Notes: generated by a model from the letters alone, not told the origin. A stretch of DNA of 64,000 nt from Hymenopus coronatus (GCA_030762935.1 CM060891.1:3298001-3362000), one strand, 5' to 3'; positions 23,121-34,400 are shown, numbered from the stretch's first letter. Numbers and translations: made by a program.

Positions 23121-23330
23121 TACGAGGGCCGTTTTTTTTTTCAACCCCAGATAGGCTATAAATAAAAGACAAGTTCATAGAAAACAATTATTTTATTACT
23201 AAATTTTTTGTACACTTATGGTTACTTTTCAACACAATCACCGAAAAGATTGAGACATTTATCGTACCTGTGCACAAGCTTTGAAATACCCGCTTCAAAA
23301 AATGTTGCCGCCAATGATTTCAAATCAGCA
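23121..23330 (-). pseudogene. Mariner transposase 3'-end fragment
   Basis: Read on the minus strand, the frame ends KLVHRYDKCLNLFGDCVEK and a stop, a C-terminus characteristic of mariner-type transposases. About 80 bp of 3' UTR follow, ending in TTGAAAAAAAAAACGGCCCT and CGTA, which resembles a mariner terminal inverted repeat ending in TA. Only the last 35-40 codons remain. It is a different lineage from the copy at 14908-15860. Confidence 0.75.
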
Positions 23331-23426
23331 AAACCTAAATTTCCGGTGAAATCTCAACATGGAATTGTTGGTGGCATACAATACTTTCTCTACGTAATAT
23401 AGTTCCATAGTACGTGTAGAGAAAGT
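23331..23426 (+). mobile_element. HLE 3'-tip fragment
   Basis: TTTCCGGTGAAATCTC through a diverged hairpin to TACGTGTAGAGAAAGT. Confidence 0.7.
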
Positions 23427-23445
23427 AATGAATGGTAAAGACAAG

Positions 23446-23487
23446 TTTACGTCACTGTTGCTTAGTAACCAATAGGGCACACGTGTT
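23446..23487. promoter_or_regulatory. CRE half / X-box / CCAAT / E-box cluster
   Basis: Four known transcription-factor motifs lie within 42 bp of non-repeat DNA: TTTACGTCAC (CRE-like, 23446-23455), GTTGCTTAGTAACC (near-palindromic RFX X-box, 23457-23470), CCAAT (23469-23473) and CACACGTGTT (E-box, 23478-23487). Their order is that of X-box/CRE/CCAAT promoters of animal genes. No downstream gene was found, so function is inference. Confidence 0.35.
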
Positions 23488-24046
23488 TTAATGCTAAGAT
23501 TGAAGTGGACTGTGCAGAAAATCATTGTATTTGTATTATATTGAGCAATAAATCAGAGACCAGCCGCTAGCTAAGCCAATTTAATATTGTTACGATTTCG
23601 AAAGTTATTTCTTGAACTTTACTGAAAGTTTTCTGGTCCAGGAATAAGCATTAATTATTTGTGTAACTCGTTTTGAAGGCCTATTCACGTTTGGGTAATA
23701 ATAAACGTCTATGATATGATTTGTGTGTGTCGCATAACGGGGCCACATTCCCGGTTACGCAACCTGGAGGGTGAGGGAATGACCCTGAGGTCACTTACCG
23801 CCCTTCATACATCATCATCCCGGTAGCACAAAGGTCAGCGCAACCGGGTCCGAGTCGTAAACAAGGGCATTGTAACTGTCGCGAGATAACGACCTGGAAC
23901 TAAAGAACAATCGCACATTTGGGGGATGCCATTCCATTGTTGGCAGAAGGAAGATATCGCTTCTCATGAACAACTTCATCTTACATAACCTCACTCTCAT
24001 ACTTCTTGTTAATACACACAAACTTCCATTACACGTTTCTTGTAGG
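23488..24046. other. Non-repeat spacer
   Basis: No gene is recognised. It includes a GC-rich block near 23740-23870. The 139-codon minus frame (23815-24234) has no recognisable domain and runs through HLE sequence. Confidence 0.3.
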
Positions 24047-24141
24047 TATAATAAAAACACACTAGGATGAAGTGAAAGGCAGATTTTAAAAAACTTGTCG
24101 CTATATGATAATCTTGAATTTAGTTTTAATTTTTTTATAAC

Positions 24142-26052
24142 CAATTTCACCGGAAATGTATGCTTTGAGGTGCCATGAGTCCGAAAAACGTAGCTACAAA
24201 GAAGGTCCGTGTATGTATATATGTATGTATGCATGCATGTATGTATTTATGTATATGTTTAGGTAGGTATATGGGATGTATTTATGTATGTATGTATGTA
24301 TGTATGTATGTATGTATGTGTGAATGTATGCATGTATGTGTGTATTTGTATGTGTGTATATGTGTATATATGTGTGTGTATGTATGTGTGTATGTATGTG
24401 TATGTGTGTATGTATGTGTGTATGTGTGTATGAATGTGTATGTGTGTATGTATGTCTGAATGTGTGTATGTATGTGTGTATGTGTGTATGTGTATGTAAG
24501 TGTGTATGTGTATGTATGTGTGTATGTGTATGTATGTGTGTATGTATGTGTGTATGTGTATGAATGTGTGTATGTGTGTATGTATGTGTGTATGTGTATG
24601 TATGTGTGTATGTATTTATGTTATGTATGTATGTGTGTATGTATGTATGTGTGTATGTATGTTATGTATGTATGTATTTATGTTATGTATGTATGTATTT
24701 ATGTATGTATGTTTAGTATGTTATGTATGTATGTATTTATGTTATGTATGTATGTATTTATGTATGTATGTGTGTATGTATGTTATGTATGTATTTATGT
24801 ATGTATGTATGTATGTATGTGTGTATGTATGTATGTATGTATGTATGTATGTATGTATGTATGTATGTATGTATGTGTGTATGTATGTGTGTATGTGTAT
24901 GTATGTGTGTATGTATGTGTGTATGTATGTATGTGTGTATGTATGTGTGTATGTATGTGTGTATGTATGTATGTGTGTATGTATGTATGTGTGTATGTGT
25001 ATGTATGTATTTATGTTATGTATGCATGTATGTATGTTATGTATGTATGTGTGAATGTATGCATGTTATGTATGTATGTTATGTATGTTATCTATGTATT
25101 TATGTTATATATGTATGTATGTGTATGTATGTATTTATTATATATATGTATGAATGTTATGTATGTATGTGTGAATGTATGTTATGTATGTATTTTATGT
25201 ATGTTATGTATGTATTTATGTTATATATGTATGTATGTGTGTATGTATTTATGTTATGTATGTATGAATGTTATGTATGTATGTGTGTATGTATGTATGT
25301 TATGTATGTATGTTATGTATGTTATGTATGTATTTATGTTATGTATGTATGTATGTATGTATGTATGTATGTGTGTATGTATGTGTGTATGTATGTGTGT
25401 ATGTAAGTATGTGTGTATGTATTTATGTATGTATGTGTGTATGTGTGTATGTATGTATGTGTGTATGTATGTGTGTATGTATGTTATGTATGTATGTATT
25501 TATGTATGTTAAGTATGTATGTATGTGGAAGCATAGTCGGTTGAATACCAAACTTGGCATTTAAGTTGAATATCTTCCAAGGATGAGTCACAAAGATTTT
25601 CAAATAAAATCCCCCTTCCCCCAACTATGGTTTACTTGGAACATTTTTCAAATTGTTTTATTTTTTGACAAATTTGAGATGAAATACCTTGTGTTTAAGA
25701 TATTTTAATGACAAACCAAATGTATATCTTGAATGTTGTGGGAATAGTCTCTGAAGGCCTGTTTCTTCTGGACAACTGGCAAACAGTAAGAGACTGAAAA
25801 ACACACAATTAATGTTATATGCATTTTTACATATTCCGGTTTCAATTCTAGCCAGTTAAACTTTTCTCAAACGGGAAGACGTTTTCTTCTCGTTTGTTTG
25901 GTTCTGACAAGCAAATTTCACATAGCAAGCGGTTTCTAAAGGACGAAACTATCGCTTTAGCCTGTGCATTTTCTTATTTGCCTTCTACTTACAGGAAGAC
26001 TGTTTATCTTGATTAATAAAAGGTTTGTAGAGAAAGTGATGTGAATGTAACG
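24142..26052 (-). mobile_element. HLE copy split by a giant microsatellite
   Basis: HLE sequence runs from TTTCACCGGAAATGTATGC to AGAAGGTCCGTG, is replaced by 1.3 kb of TATG/TGTG repeat, and resumes at GGAAGCATAGTCGGTTGAAT to the end at GTGATGTGAATGTAACGC. Confidence 0.8.
24209..25527. repeat. TATG/TGTG compound microsatellite, about 1.32 kb
   Basis: Tandem TATG units with regular TGTG, TTATG and TTTATG variants fill the interval without other sequence. It sits exactly where other HLE copies have GGTCCGTGTGTGTGTCTGTG. Long open frames here (Tyr/Val/Cys/Met repeats) are by-products of the repeat. Confidence 0.95.
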
Positions 26053-26468
26053 CGGCGACTGGTGGTGGGAGTAATTGGATTAGCAAGGCTTGTTAACAAG
26101 AGATTGTCTTTGGTGTGCTTGATGTGGATGGGCTATAAAACGTGCTCACGAGGAATCTAATCAGATGCCGTGTTCCGTCAGCCCGGAAATGCAAGCTCTC
26201 TCGCTAGGGGGCCGGCAAATTAATTGCACGTTTCAGATTTGGCACTCGACACAGTTTCAGTTGGCACACCTTGTTATCATGTCTGTGTACAGGGCGACCA
26301 ATCACAAGTCATAACACAGAGTTTAGTATCTGCCAACAGGTCCCAATAAATCGGGCTCCTCGACATTCTTTTGTTCTGCCAGCTTGCTCTATTCCGGTGT
26401 AATTAATGATTTAAAATAAAACCCATCAATTTTTAAACTTGTTTTAATATTACTATGTATTAATTATC
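26053..26468. other. GC-richer non-repeat segment with a TATA-like box
   Basis: GGGCTATAAAACG at about 26130-26142 lies some 30 bp upstream of ATCAGATGCC, a spacing seen in TATA/initiator promoters. No gene follows and the rest is unrecognised. Confidence 0.25.
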
Positions 26469-27313
26469 ACTTTCTCTACACGTACTATGTACATACTCTA
26501 TAGGCAAAGTATTGTATTGCATCCAAAAATTCAATACCGGGATTTCACCGAAAATACATGTTTTGGGTACCCCTGAATCCAAAAAAAAAAAGGCATTTTC
26601 AGAAAAAAGGTCCGTATACGTCTCTGGACAGCACAGCTCAAAAACGAAAGGACCTGGTATTTAGGTTTGGTACCTCCCAAGGATGCGACACAAAGATTTT
26701 CAAGAAAATTCCCCACCACCAACTACCCTTTACATAGAACTTTTTTCGAAAATGTTGATTTTCTCAAAAGTGGCTCTAACGATTTTGATTAAAATATCAT
26801 ATATTAAAGATATTTACCTGACAATAAAATGCATATCTTGAATTTTCTGGGAATAGCCTCTGAAGACTACTTTATTCTGGATTAATTTTACGGAATTTTG
26901 CAAAACTGCTAAGAACTGTAGGAGATGGACAAAAACTTACCACGCTAAAAATGTAGAGCTCGTTAAAACACGCGATTTATGTTATATTAATTTTTTTTTT
27001 TCGTGGAGTTGATCGTCTTTGATATTCCTTCTTATTTATTTCAGCTTTAAAAAACTTATACTTTCCTCATGCGGGAATTTGTCAACTCCTGTGCATTCAA
27101 ACAAAGGAACTTCAGTCATATAACAACCAGCTCTTGACTATCACTTTAACCTATGATACTCCCTTATTTCACTTCTACTTACAAGGAAACAAGTAATAAG
27201 ATTATTTCTGGTAATTTTTTCTCGATTAGCATGAAGTAAATTGAAGTATAAGCTTTTTAACAATAATTTGATGCAGAGATGTAGAGAAAGTCATGTGAAT
27301 GGGGTACATGAGA
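26469..27313 (-). mobile_element. HLE copy, full length
   Basis: Hairpin end ACTTTCTCTACACGTAC, complete body, TCTG end as GGGTACATGAGA before TTTTTT. Confidence 0.88.
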
Positions 27314-27867
27314 TTTTTTGAACTAAATACATTATGATCAAACTTTAAATAAATATTGTAACTGAATTAATTGAAAGTGAAGGTTGGCTGACCTTGTTGC
27401 CAAGACAAGAGATTAAACAAAGAAATGAACATCAGGTGCGACAATATCGCTCCAGTCAGATGACCGCGATCGGTTCAAATTGCCTAATCTCGGCGCTTTA
27501 GTAGTGGAGCTGATTATCTGATTAATAAGACGTAGGTAGAGGAATAACGATGTGAATGTAACACACGCGACATGTTTCGAGGTCCGCCTGCCTGTGCTGG
27601 TATTCGAAGCGAGGACCCCCTTCGTGATCGTGCACATCTCCCACATGCGCATTTCGGAGGTCAGCAGGTCGTCGCGGATCCAATAAACTCTCTCCTCGGG
27701 ATATACCACCTGGGTGCAACAACGGCACAACTCACGTCTGCAAACCTTTACTTCAAATGTGAACTTCCAACAACAAATGACGTTGTACTTCGGTTCTCTT
27801 TGCATAACTAGGGGTAAAAACGAATGAGGACTTTCCATTTGAGAACAACAGAAGTATCGCACAAAAA
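27314..27867. other. Non-repeat segment with a minus-strand open frame
   Basis: A 149-codon minus frame (27413-27862) includes RRELCRCCTQVVYPEERV. I considered a zinc-binding domain but the later Cys/His ligands are missing. A degraded HLE TCTG end (GATGTGAATGTAACACACGC) lies at 27515-27573. Local GC is above average. Product unknown. Confidence 0.2.
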
Positions 27868-28219
27868 TGCTTCTAACATAAATTGTGTTTTAACGAATCT
27901 ATACGTATAATTTTGTAAGGTAAGTTTCTTGTTTATCTCTTATGATTTGTCATCCAGAATGAAGAGGTCTTCAAAGGCTATTTCAAGGAAATTGAACATA
28001 TACATTTTTTTTTGTCTTGAAAATATCTGAAACATATGGTAATTTAAACAAACTTTTTCAGAAAGTCAAAATGCTGATTTGGAGTCTGAGGATTTTCTTG
28101 AAAATCTTGGTGTCGCATCCTTGGAAGATACCAAATTGAAATATAAATTTAAATATTTAACTGACTTTTTGTTTTTGTTTTATGCTATTCACACCCACAT
28201 AGGGATCTTTTTCTAAAAA
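27868..28219 (+). mobile_element. HLE middle fragment truncated at the CTTTTTCTAAAAA site
   Basis: From TAACATAAATTGTGTTTT to GATCTTTTTCTAAAAA, where another HLE begins. Confidence 0.8.
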
Positions 28220-28500
28220 GCTGATATATTTCATTCACATAACCTTCTCTGTTCTCGAAAAAACTATTCATACAAAAGCTTATTCTTCTATCTACATGAT
28301 GCTAAACATTAACAGAAATTGTCTTATTACTTCCTTCCTTGTAAGTAGAAGGGAATGCACTAGGATAAAGTGATAGTCAAATGTTTTAAAACTGGTTGCC
28401 ATATGATTGACTTTGAAATTCGATCCTTTTCGTAATGGCGAGGAGTAAAACAAAAGATGATTTATTTTTTGAGAAAAGTGTAAGTATTGGAAACTGAATG
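28220..28500 (+). mobile_element. HLE 5' fragment, head-to-tail after the previous
   Basis: Starts GCTGATATATTTCATTCAC and ends after GAGAAAAGTGTAAGTATTGG. It belongs to the CACTAGGATAAAG subfamily. Confidence 0.78.
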
Positions 28501-29344
28501 ACTGAGCGGAATTCTTCGCGAGATCAGTTTTCTAAACGGATCGTCATTTGTATTTACCTTGCAGTAGCGCTGTAGGTAGCAGTTGGTTGAAACTCTGCAC
28601 AGCTGCCAACCGCTTATATTAGAATTATCAGTTACTACACCAAGTTCGCTGTGAAAGATGAATGCCTTGAAATCTTAGTTTCTGATCATCCTTCGTAGCA
28701 AAAATAAAGTATTATACGATCTGCTGGAAAATATTATTCAGCAAAGAAGCATGAAAAATGGTAAAGCATTGTGAAGCAGAACTAGGATGAGAGGAGAGGA
28801 TAGGATTATCTAGTATTAGTTAAACAGGATTCTAAAACACCAATGTACACACAAACACACAACATAATTTATTTTGGGTCGCTTTAACAGCATGGTCATA
28901 TCGCGACACATTTTATCGCTGCTGATGTTCATTTCTTTGAAAGTTTGTCGTTTGTTTATTCTGCTGTCTTGGTTATTGCACTCATCTCAAATAAAATTAC
29001 GTTTGTTTCCATTTCATGTATTAGTTATGAAAAGCTGAAATAAAATAATTGTGCCCTATTTGTTTCGATATTCGCACATTCGGTGTGGGCTATGTCATAA
29101 TTCAGGAGGCCGTGAAGAAAGAAAATAAACATTTGAGAACTAATTCAGTATTACAATGATATAGTAGTCTATTGTCTTATCAAATACAACTCGTGTTATA
29201 GGACAAGATGAAAACACTTATAGTGCTGTTAATTAAGAATATTTCGTTGATGACACGTGATCGTAGGAAGTGGCCAATCCAGTACATTGACGTTTAAAAT
29301 TCCAACCAATCGGAACTCATTATTTCTGCATGTTAATCTTTTTT
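28501..29344. other. Longest HLE-free AT-rich stretch of this part
   Basis: 844 bp with no recognised gene, repeat or open frame of note. Confidence 0.3.
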
Positions 29345-30166
29345 ACTTTCTCTATACATACTATGTACATAGTATATAGAGAAGGTATTGCACTCCACCA
29401 AACAATTCGATACCGAGATTTCACCGGAAATATTTGTTTTAGGGTACCTTGTATCCAAAAAAAGTGTTTTCAGAAAAAGGTCCTTGTGTATGTATGTGTC
29501 CGTGTGTCTGTGAACACAATAACTCAAAAATGAAAAGTCGGTAAAATACCAAACTTGGTATTTAAGTTTAGTATCTTCCAGAGATGCGACACGAAGATTT
29601 TCAGAAAAATCCCCCCACCCCAAAGTACTCTTTCCATGGAACTTTTTTCGAAAATTTGATTTTGTAAAAAATGTCTATAATGATTTTGATTAAAATATCG
29701 TATATTAAATAAACTGCATATTTTGAATTTTCTGGGAGTAGCTCATGAAGACTGCTTTAATCTGGGCGAATTTTACGGAATTTTGCATAACTGATAAACC
29801 GTAACAAATGGACAAAAACTTACCACGCAAAAAATGTAAAAGCACATTAAAACGCACAATTTATGTTGTATATATTTTTTTCTTGGAGTTGATCGGTTTT
29901 GAGACATTCCTTGTTTTTGGTTTCAGCTTTGAGAAACTTAACTTTTCTCATACAGGAAGTTGTAAATTCCTGTCCATAGCAACCAGCTTTTCACTATCAC
30001 TTTAACCTATGGTACTCCCTTATCTCGCTTCTGCTTACAAGGAAGCAAGTAATAGGACTATTTCTGCTGACTTTTTCTTGATTAACATGAAGTAAATAGA
30101 AGAATAAGCTTTAAAACAATAATTTGTTGTAGAGATGTAGAGAAAGTCATGTGAATGGAACACAGA
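29345..30166 (-). mobile_element. HLE copy, full length
   Basis: Hairpin ATACATACTATGTACATAGT then ATATAGAGAAGG; ends GAATGGAACACAGA before a seven-T run. Confidence 0.88.
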
Positions 30167-30699
30167 TTTTTTTCTTTTGTCACACCGATGTGTATTTGTT
30201 TTATCTGTGAACTAATGTTCGTGTTATAATAATAGTATGAGTGATATTGCTGTACATAAAGGAAAGGTCTATCACTGAAATAGACATATTAATTGAAAAC
30301 TCAAAGCAGCAGAATACTAAAAACAACAGAGAGAGAGAGAGAGAGTGGAACGAATTCTGTAAGAACGAGGCAGGCCATGATTTATGATATGGACATCAAA
30401 TATATGTCAAGACAAATGTCTTTATAGGCTAATGCTCACGAAATAGTCTTATTAAACACAACTCGAGCTACAACTTCCTTATATTACTTGGAAGATTCTG
30501 TTTCCCAAGTGGTGTTTTCGGTATTAGGATATGAGGAACGTCTTTCAAGATGTGGTACGACACAAGTGCCGTCGAACACACGCATTCCTCTTACCCGAAG
30601 TAGTAATATCGTCTGTTCGGCTCCACATCTTTGCTCTGCCAAGTACCCCTTGACAATCGGGAACAGTGTCCTCTCACCCCTCCCTGGTGTAATATTTTG
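30167..30699. other. Non-repeat spacer with a GA microsatellite
   Basis: GA repeat at 30328-30345. A frame at 30488-30883 (+) overlaps the SINE that follows and is not a gene. Confidence 0.3.
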
Positions 30700-30900
30700 T
30701 TTTCATCGCCTTTACTACCAAGGCACCGCAGGCGATGACACTGGTGATACATGGAATGCGATGGCGGGGGAAACCGGAGAACCCGGAGAAACCCTCCCCA
30801 GCGCCGCTTTGTGCACCACAAATCTCACATGCGGTCGCTTGAGATCGAACCCGGGCCGTCTAAGTGAGTGGCGAATGGTCTAACCACTCGGCCACGGCGC
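30700..30900 (-). mobile_element. SINE2 copy (tRNA-Ser/Leu-like head)
   Basis: On the minus strand it starts GCGCCGTGGCCGAGTGGTTA (A box) with B box GGGTTCGATCTC, then a central TCTCCGGGTTCTCCGGTTTC block and CATCGCATTCCATG. The central pyrimidine block resembles conserved central domains known from several metazoan SINE superfamilies (from memory). Confidence 0.8.
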
Positions 30901-30903
30901 AAC

Positions 30904-31195
30904 CGTCCGTGGTGTAATAGTTACCATGCTAACTTCATATACCCAAGGTCGTGGGTTCAAACCCGGCGGAGGACGATGGATTTTAGCTTGTGAAAAATCC
31001 TTAGCTTGGCTTCCTTTGGAAGGGAAGTAAAGCCGTTGGTCTCGTGTCGTATATTTACAGCACGTAAAAGAACCTCAAGCCTGATAGAGAGGCCTCTGAC
31101 CTAAATTAAACAGTCTTTCAGGCCCAATATAGAATGGGATGCTGAGAACCACAGTAGTTAAAGAGCGTCCACAAATAAAACGCCATTTCATTTCA
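30904..31195 (+). mobile_element. SINE1 copy abutting SINE2
   Basis: CGTCCGTGGTGTAATAG head, GTGGGTTCAAACCC B box and the full body to AATAAAACGCCATTTC. It begins four bases after the SINE2 5' end, so one inserted next to the other in opposite orientation. Confidence 0.85.
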
Positions 31196-31649
31196 ATGCT
31201 CTACCCCTAACGGTACGTGACTACTCGGCTACTTATACGTGTTTGAAATCTTTCTTCCCTTCCCTTCTGAGTAACTGTTTGCCCCGTGACAAGACATGTA
31301 CTGTTTCCCAAGCAATATTGTCCAGAACTTGTTGTTACCTCCTGTATACCGACGATGTGCCAGAACTTGCTCTACCTCAAAGTCGGTCACGCGGATGATG
31401 AATCTTTATGAAACAGAGGCTAATTGTACTAATTGCAGAACTCAGATGTGATTTACTTACTGTCTGTGGAACACCTTGCCAACACATCCTGTTGCCAACT
31501 TTTGCTGAAACCCAGACTGCAGCAGTATTCTTAAACCAACTTTTATTGCACTCTTTATGAATATGCGAATCTCGGGACCTATTGCAAAACATGACCCGCG
31601 ACAAATTCCCGTCCACATCAGCGATAGTAAAACACCTCTGAAAGTTTTT
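31196..31649. other. Non-repeat spacer
   Basis: Nothing recognised. Short minus frames (31377-31663) have no known domain. Confidence 0.3.
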
Positions 31650-31712
31650 ACCTTCTCTAGCACGTATGTACTATGTATGTATTTAGAGAACGTATTGCAC
31701 TATACCACAAAA
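31650..31712 (-). mobile_element. HLE hairpin-end fragment
   Basis: ACCTTCTCTAGCACGTATG hairpin and TTGCACTATACCACAAAA; it stops at an A run where the next HLE begins. Confidence 0.7.
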
Positions 31713-32863
31713 TCTGATGTGTTCCATTCACATCCTTTCTATACATCTCTGCAACAAATTATTGTTAAAAAGCTTATGCTTCCAGAAAAAATTACCAGAA
31801 ATAGAAATATTAATATAAAAATAATAGTTGCAACAAATCTTCACTTATCTTTTGGAATCCTTGCTTTGGTCTGGTTTCGCAATCAATTTGTTGCATTTTT
31901 TTTTAAGAGTGTAAATAAACAACATCAAAAACCAGATCAAAACTGAGACCAAAGGAAGTTTTGTTCATAATGCAATAAATTGATTGCGAAACTAGTCCAA
32001 AGCAAGGATTCCAAAAGATAAGTGAAGATTTCTTGCAACTATTATTTTTATATTAATATTTGTGTTAATATTTCACTGTTACTAGCTTCTTTTTACATTT
32101 GCCAGACATAGTCGAATTACTTGCTTCCTTGTAAGTAGAAGTGAAATAAAGGAGTACCATAGGTTAAAGTGATAGTCAAAAGCTGGTTGCTATGTGACTG
32201 AAGTTCCTTTGTTTGTATGGACACCAGTTGACAAATTCCTGTATGAGAAAAGTATAAGTTTTTTAAAGCTGACACCAATAACAAGAAATGTCTAAAAACG
32301 ATTCACTCCACGAAAAAAATGTATATAACATAAATTGTGTTTTGAAGAGCTCTACATTTTCTGTTAGGTAAGTTTTTGTCTATCCTCTTTGGTTTGCCAC
32401 TTATACAAAATTCAGTAAAATTCATCCAGAATATAGTAGTCTTCAGAGGCTATTCCCAGAAAATGCAAGATATACAGTTTATTTCTCAGATAAATATCTA
32501 TAATATACGATATTTTAATCAAAATCGCTAGATCCATTTTTGAGAAAATCAAAATATTCGAAAATTTTCCATGTAAAGGGTAGTTGGGGGTTGTGGGATT
32601 TTCTTGAAAATCTTCGTGCCGCATCCTTGGAAAATACTGAACTTAAATACCAAGTTTGGTATTTAACGGACATTTCGATTTCGAGTTATACTGCTCACAG
32701 ACACACAGACACGCATACACACAAGGACCTTTTTCCAAAAATGCTTTTTTTGGATTCAGGGGGACACAAAATGTGTATTTCCAGTGAAATCTCAGTATCG
32801 AATTTTTGTGTGGAATGCAATACCTTGTCTATACACTATGTACATAGTACTTATAGAGAAAGT
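31713..32863 (+). mobile_element. HLE copy, full length, interrupted by a fold-back insertion
   Basis: Starts TCTGATGTGTTCC, is split at CCAGAAATAG (31795-31804) and resumes at CCAGACATAG (32102-32111). It ends in the palindrome and ACTTATAGAGAAAGT. Confidence 0.85.
31805..32101. mobile_element. Fold-back insertion, 92-bp arms at 96% identity
   Basis: Arms 31805-31896 and 31970-32061 are inverted copies with 4 mismatches in 92, around a 73-nt spacer; a 40-nt tail follows. A 10-bp target duplication with one mismatch (CCAGAAATAG / CCAGACATAG) brackets it, so the whole 297 bp arrived as a unit. It encodes nothing. Its RNA would form a long, nearly perfect hairpin. Family not recognised. Confidence 0.8.
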
Positions 32864-32866
32864 AAA

Positions 32867-33526
32867 AATTCGATACCGAGATTTCACCGGAAATACATGC
32901 TTTCAGGTCCCCTGAGACAGAAAAAAAACTTAAAAAAAAAGCGAAAAAACTTGGTATTTAACTTTAGTGTCTTCCAAGGATGCGACAGGAAGATTTTCAA
33001 GAAAATCCACCCACCTCAAACTACCCTTCACAAGGAACATTTTTCGAAAATTTTGATTTTCTTGAAAATGAATATAAGGATTTTGATTATAATATCTTAT
33101 ATGATACAATTTACATCACAAATAATATGTATATATTGGATTTTCTGGAAATAGCCTCCAAAGAGCTCTTTATTCTGGTTGATTTTGCAAAACGTTTAAA
33201 CTTACTACACTAAAAGTGTAGATTTCATTAAAACGCACAATTAAGTCATCTATTTTTTTTTTTTTTCGTAGAGCTGACCATTTCTGAGATACGCTTGCTA
33301 TTTTTCAGTTTTAAAATACTTAAAACTTTCAACTTAACTTCTGTCAAAACGGATTTCATCCACATAGCAACCATCTTTTAATGTCGTTATAGCCTGGTGT
33401 ATTCATTTTCTGATTACAAAAAAAGCGTTTATGTTAATGTTTATTTCGATAAGCATGAAGAAGATAGAAGCTTGAGCTTTTAAAAATAAGTTGTTACAGA
33501 GAAAGTCAAGTGAATGGAATACATCA
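32867..33526 (-). mobile_element. HLE copy lacking its hairpin, facing the previous copy
   Basis: It opens ATTCGATACCGAGATTTCAC immediately after the preceding copy's hairpin, so one palindrome lies between two inverted HLE bodies. It ends GTGAATGGAATACATCA. Confidence 0.8.
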
Positions 33527-33548
33527 TTCCATGTAATTGGTGACTTTC

Positions 33549-34400
33549 ATGACTTCAAACATGTGCTCCAGCTTTGAGAATATGCAACTGCCAGTTGTCC
33601 AGGCATCTGGGTGATCGTCGGTTAACCTGGACTTTTCTCAGCTGTATCCAGTCATAAACCGCAAATCCTGTATGGGGTCGTGCTTCTCGTACTTCAGGTG
33701 TTGCGTCCCCATGGTACATGCTCAACTACACCATGAATAGCTGACATCCGAAGCACATCTTAGCAGCGACCCGGACCTTCCTCAAGATTCTGCTACTAAA
33801 ATTGATGAGCTTTATGACTTCAAAACCATGATCATGTTCTCCAGCTTTGACAAACATGCAACTGCCAGTTGTGCAGGTCTTTCTTCCAGGCATCTGGGTG
33901 TTCACCTTGATCGTCGGTTAACCTGGACTTTTCTCAGCTGTATCCAGTCATAAACCGCAAATCCTGTATGGGCTCGTGCTTCTCGTACTTCAGGTGTTGC
34001 GTCCCCATGATACATGCTCAACTACACCATGAATAGCTGACATCCGAAGCACTTCTTGGCAGCGATCCGGACCTTCCTCAAGATTCTGCTACTAAAATTG
34101 ATGAGCTTTATGACTTCAAAACCATGATCATGTTCTCCAGCTTTGACAAACATGCAACTGCCAGTTGTCCAGGTCTTTCTTCTGATCAAGCGGTTAAGTA
34201 TGTGGGTGTTCACCTTGATCGTCAGTCATAAACGGCAAATCCTCTGTACGAGTTGACTGTACCCTGAGCATTCAGAGACCACTGTTCTTGTACTTGAAGT
34301 CTTCCAGAAGAAGGTGTTGCAACCCAATGCCCAACTACACCGTCAATAGCTGACATCCGGAGCACATGTTAGCTCCTCAAGAATCTGCTCTTACATACTT
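33549..34400. repeat. Three-unit tandem duplication, units about 265-296 bp
   Basis: Units start at ATGACTTCAAA near 33549, 33814 and 34110. Units 1 and 2 share CAGTCATAAACCGCAAATCC and GAATAGCTGACATCCG almost base for base; unit 2 to 3 identity is high in the first 90 bp, then falls. It is GC-richer than its surroundings. A 63-codon minus frame (34022-34213) spans a unit but is not recognised. No other copy lies in the window. Confidence 0.85.

Noticed and set aside
23815..24234. A 139-codon minus frame
   Set aside because: It runs through an HLE fragment and the start of the microsatellite; no recognisable domain.
24175..25564. Long open frames of Met-Tyr-Val-Cys repeats, up to 350 codons
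   Set aside because: They arise from the TATG/TGTG microsatellite, which is open in several frames at once; not a protein.
27413..27862. A zinc-binding (LIM-like) domain suggested by CRCCTQVVYPEERV
   Set aside because: The downstream Cys/His ligands of the domain are missing; kept only as an unrecognised open frame.
32540..33154. A 204-codon open frame
   Set aside because: It spans the junction of two inverted HLE copies and reads opposite strands of the same element in its two halves.
33549..34400. A CRISPR-like or satellite array
   Set aside because: Three units of unequal length without short direct repeats and spacers; animal DNA context.
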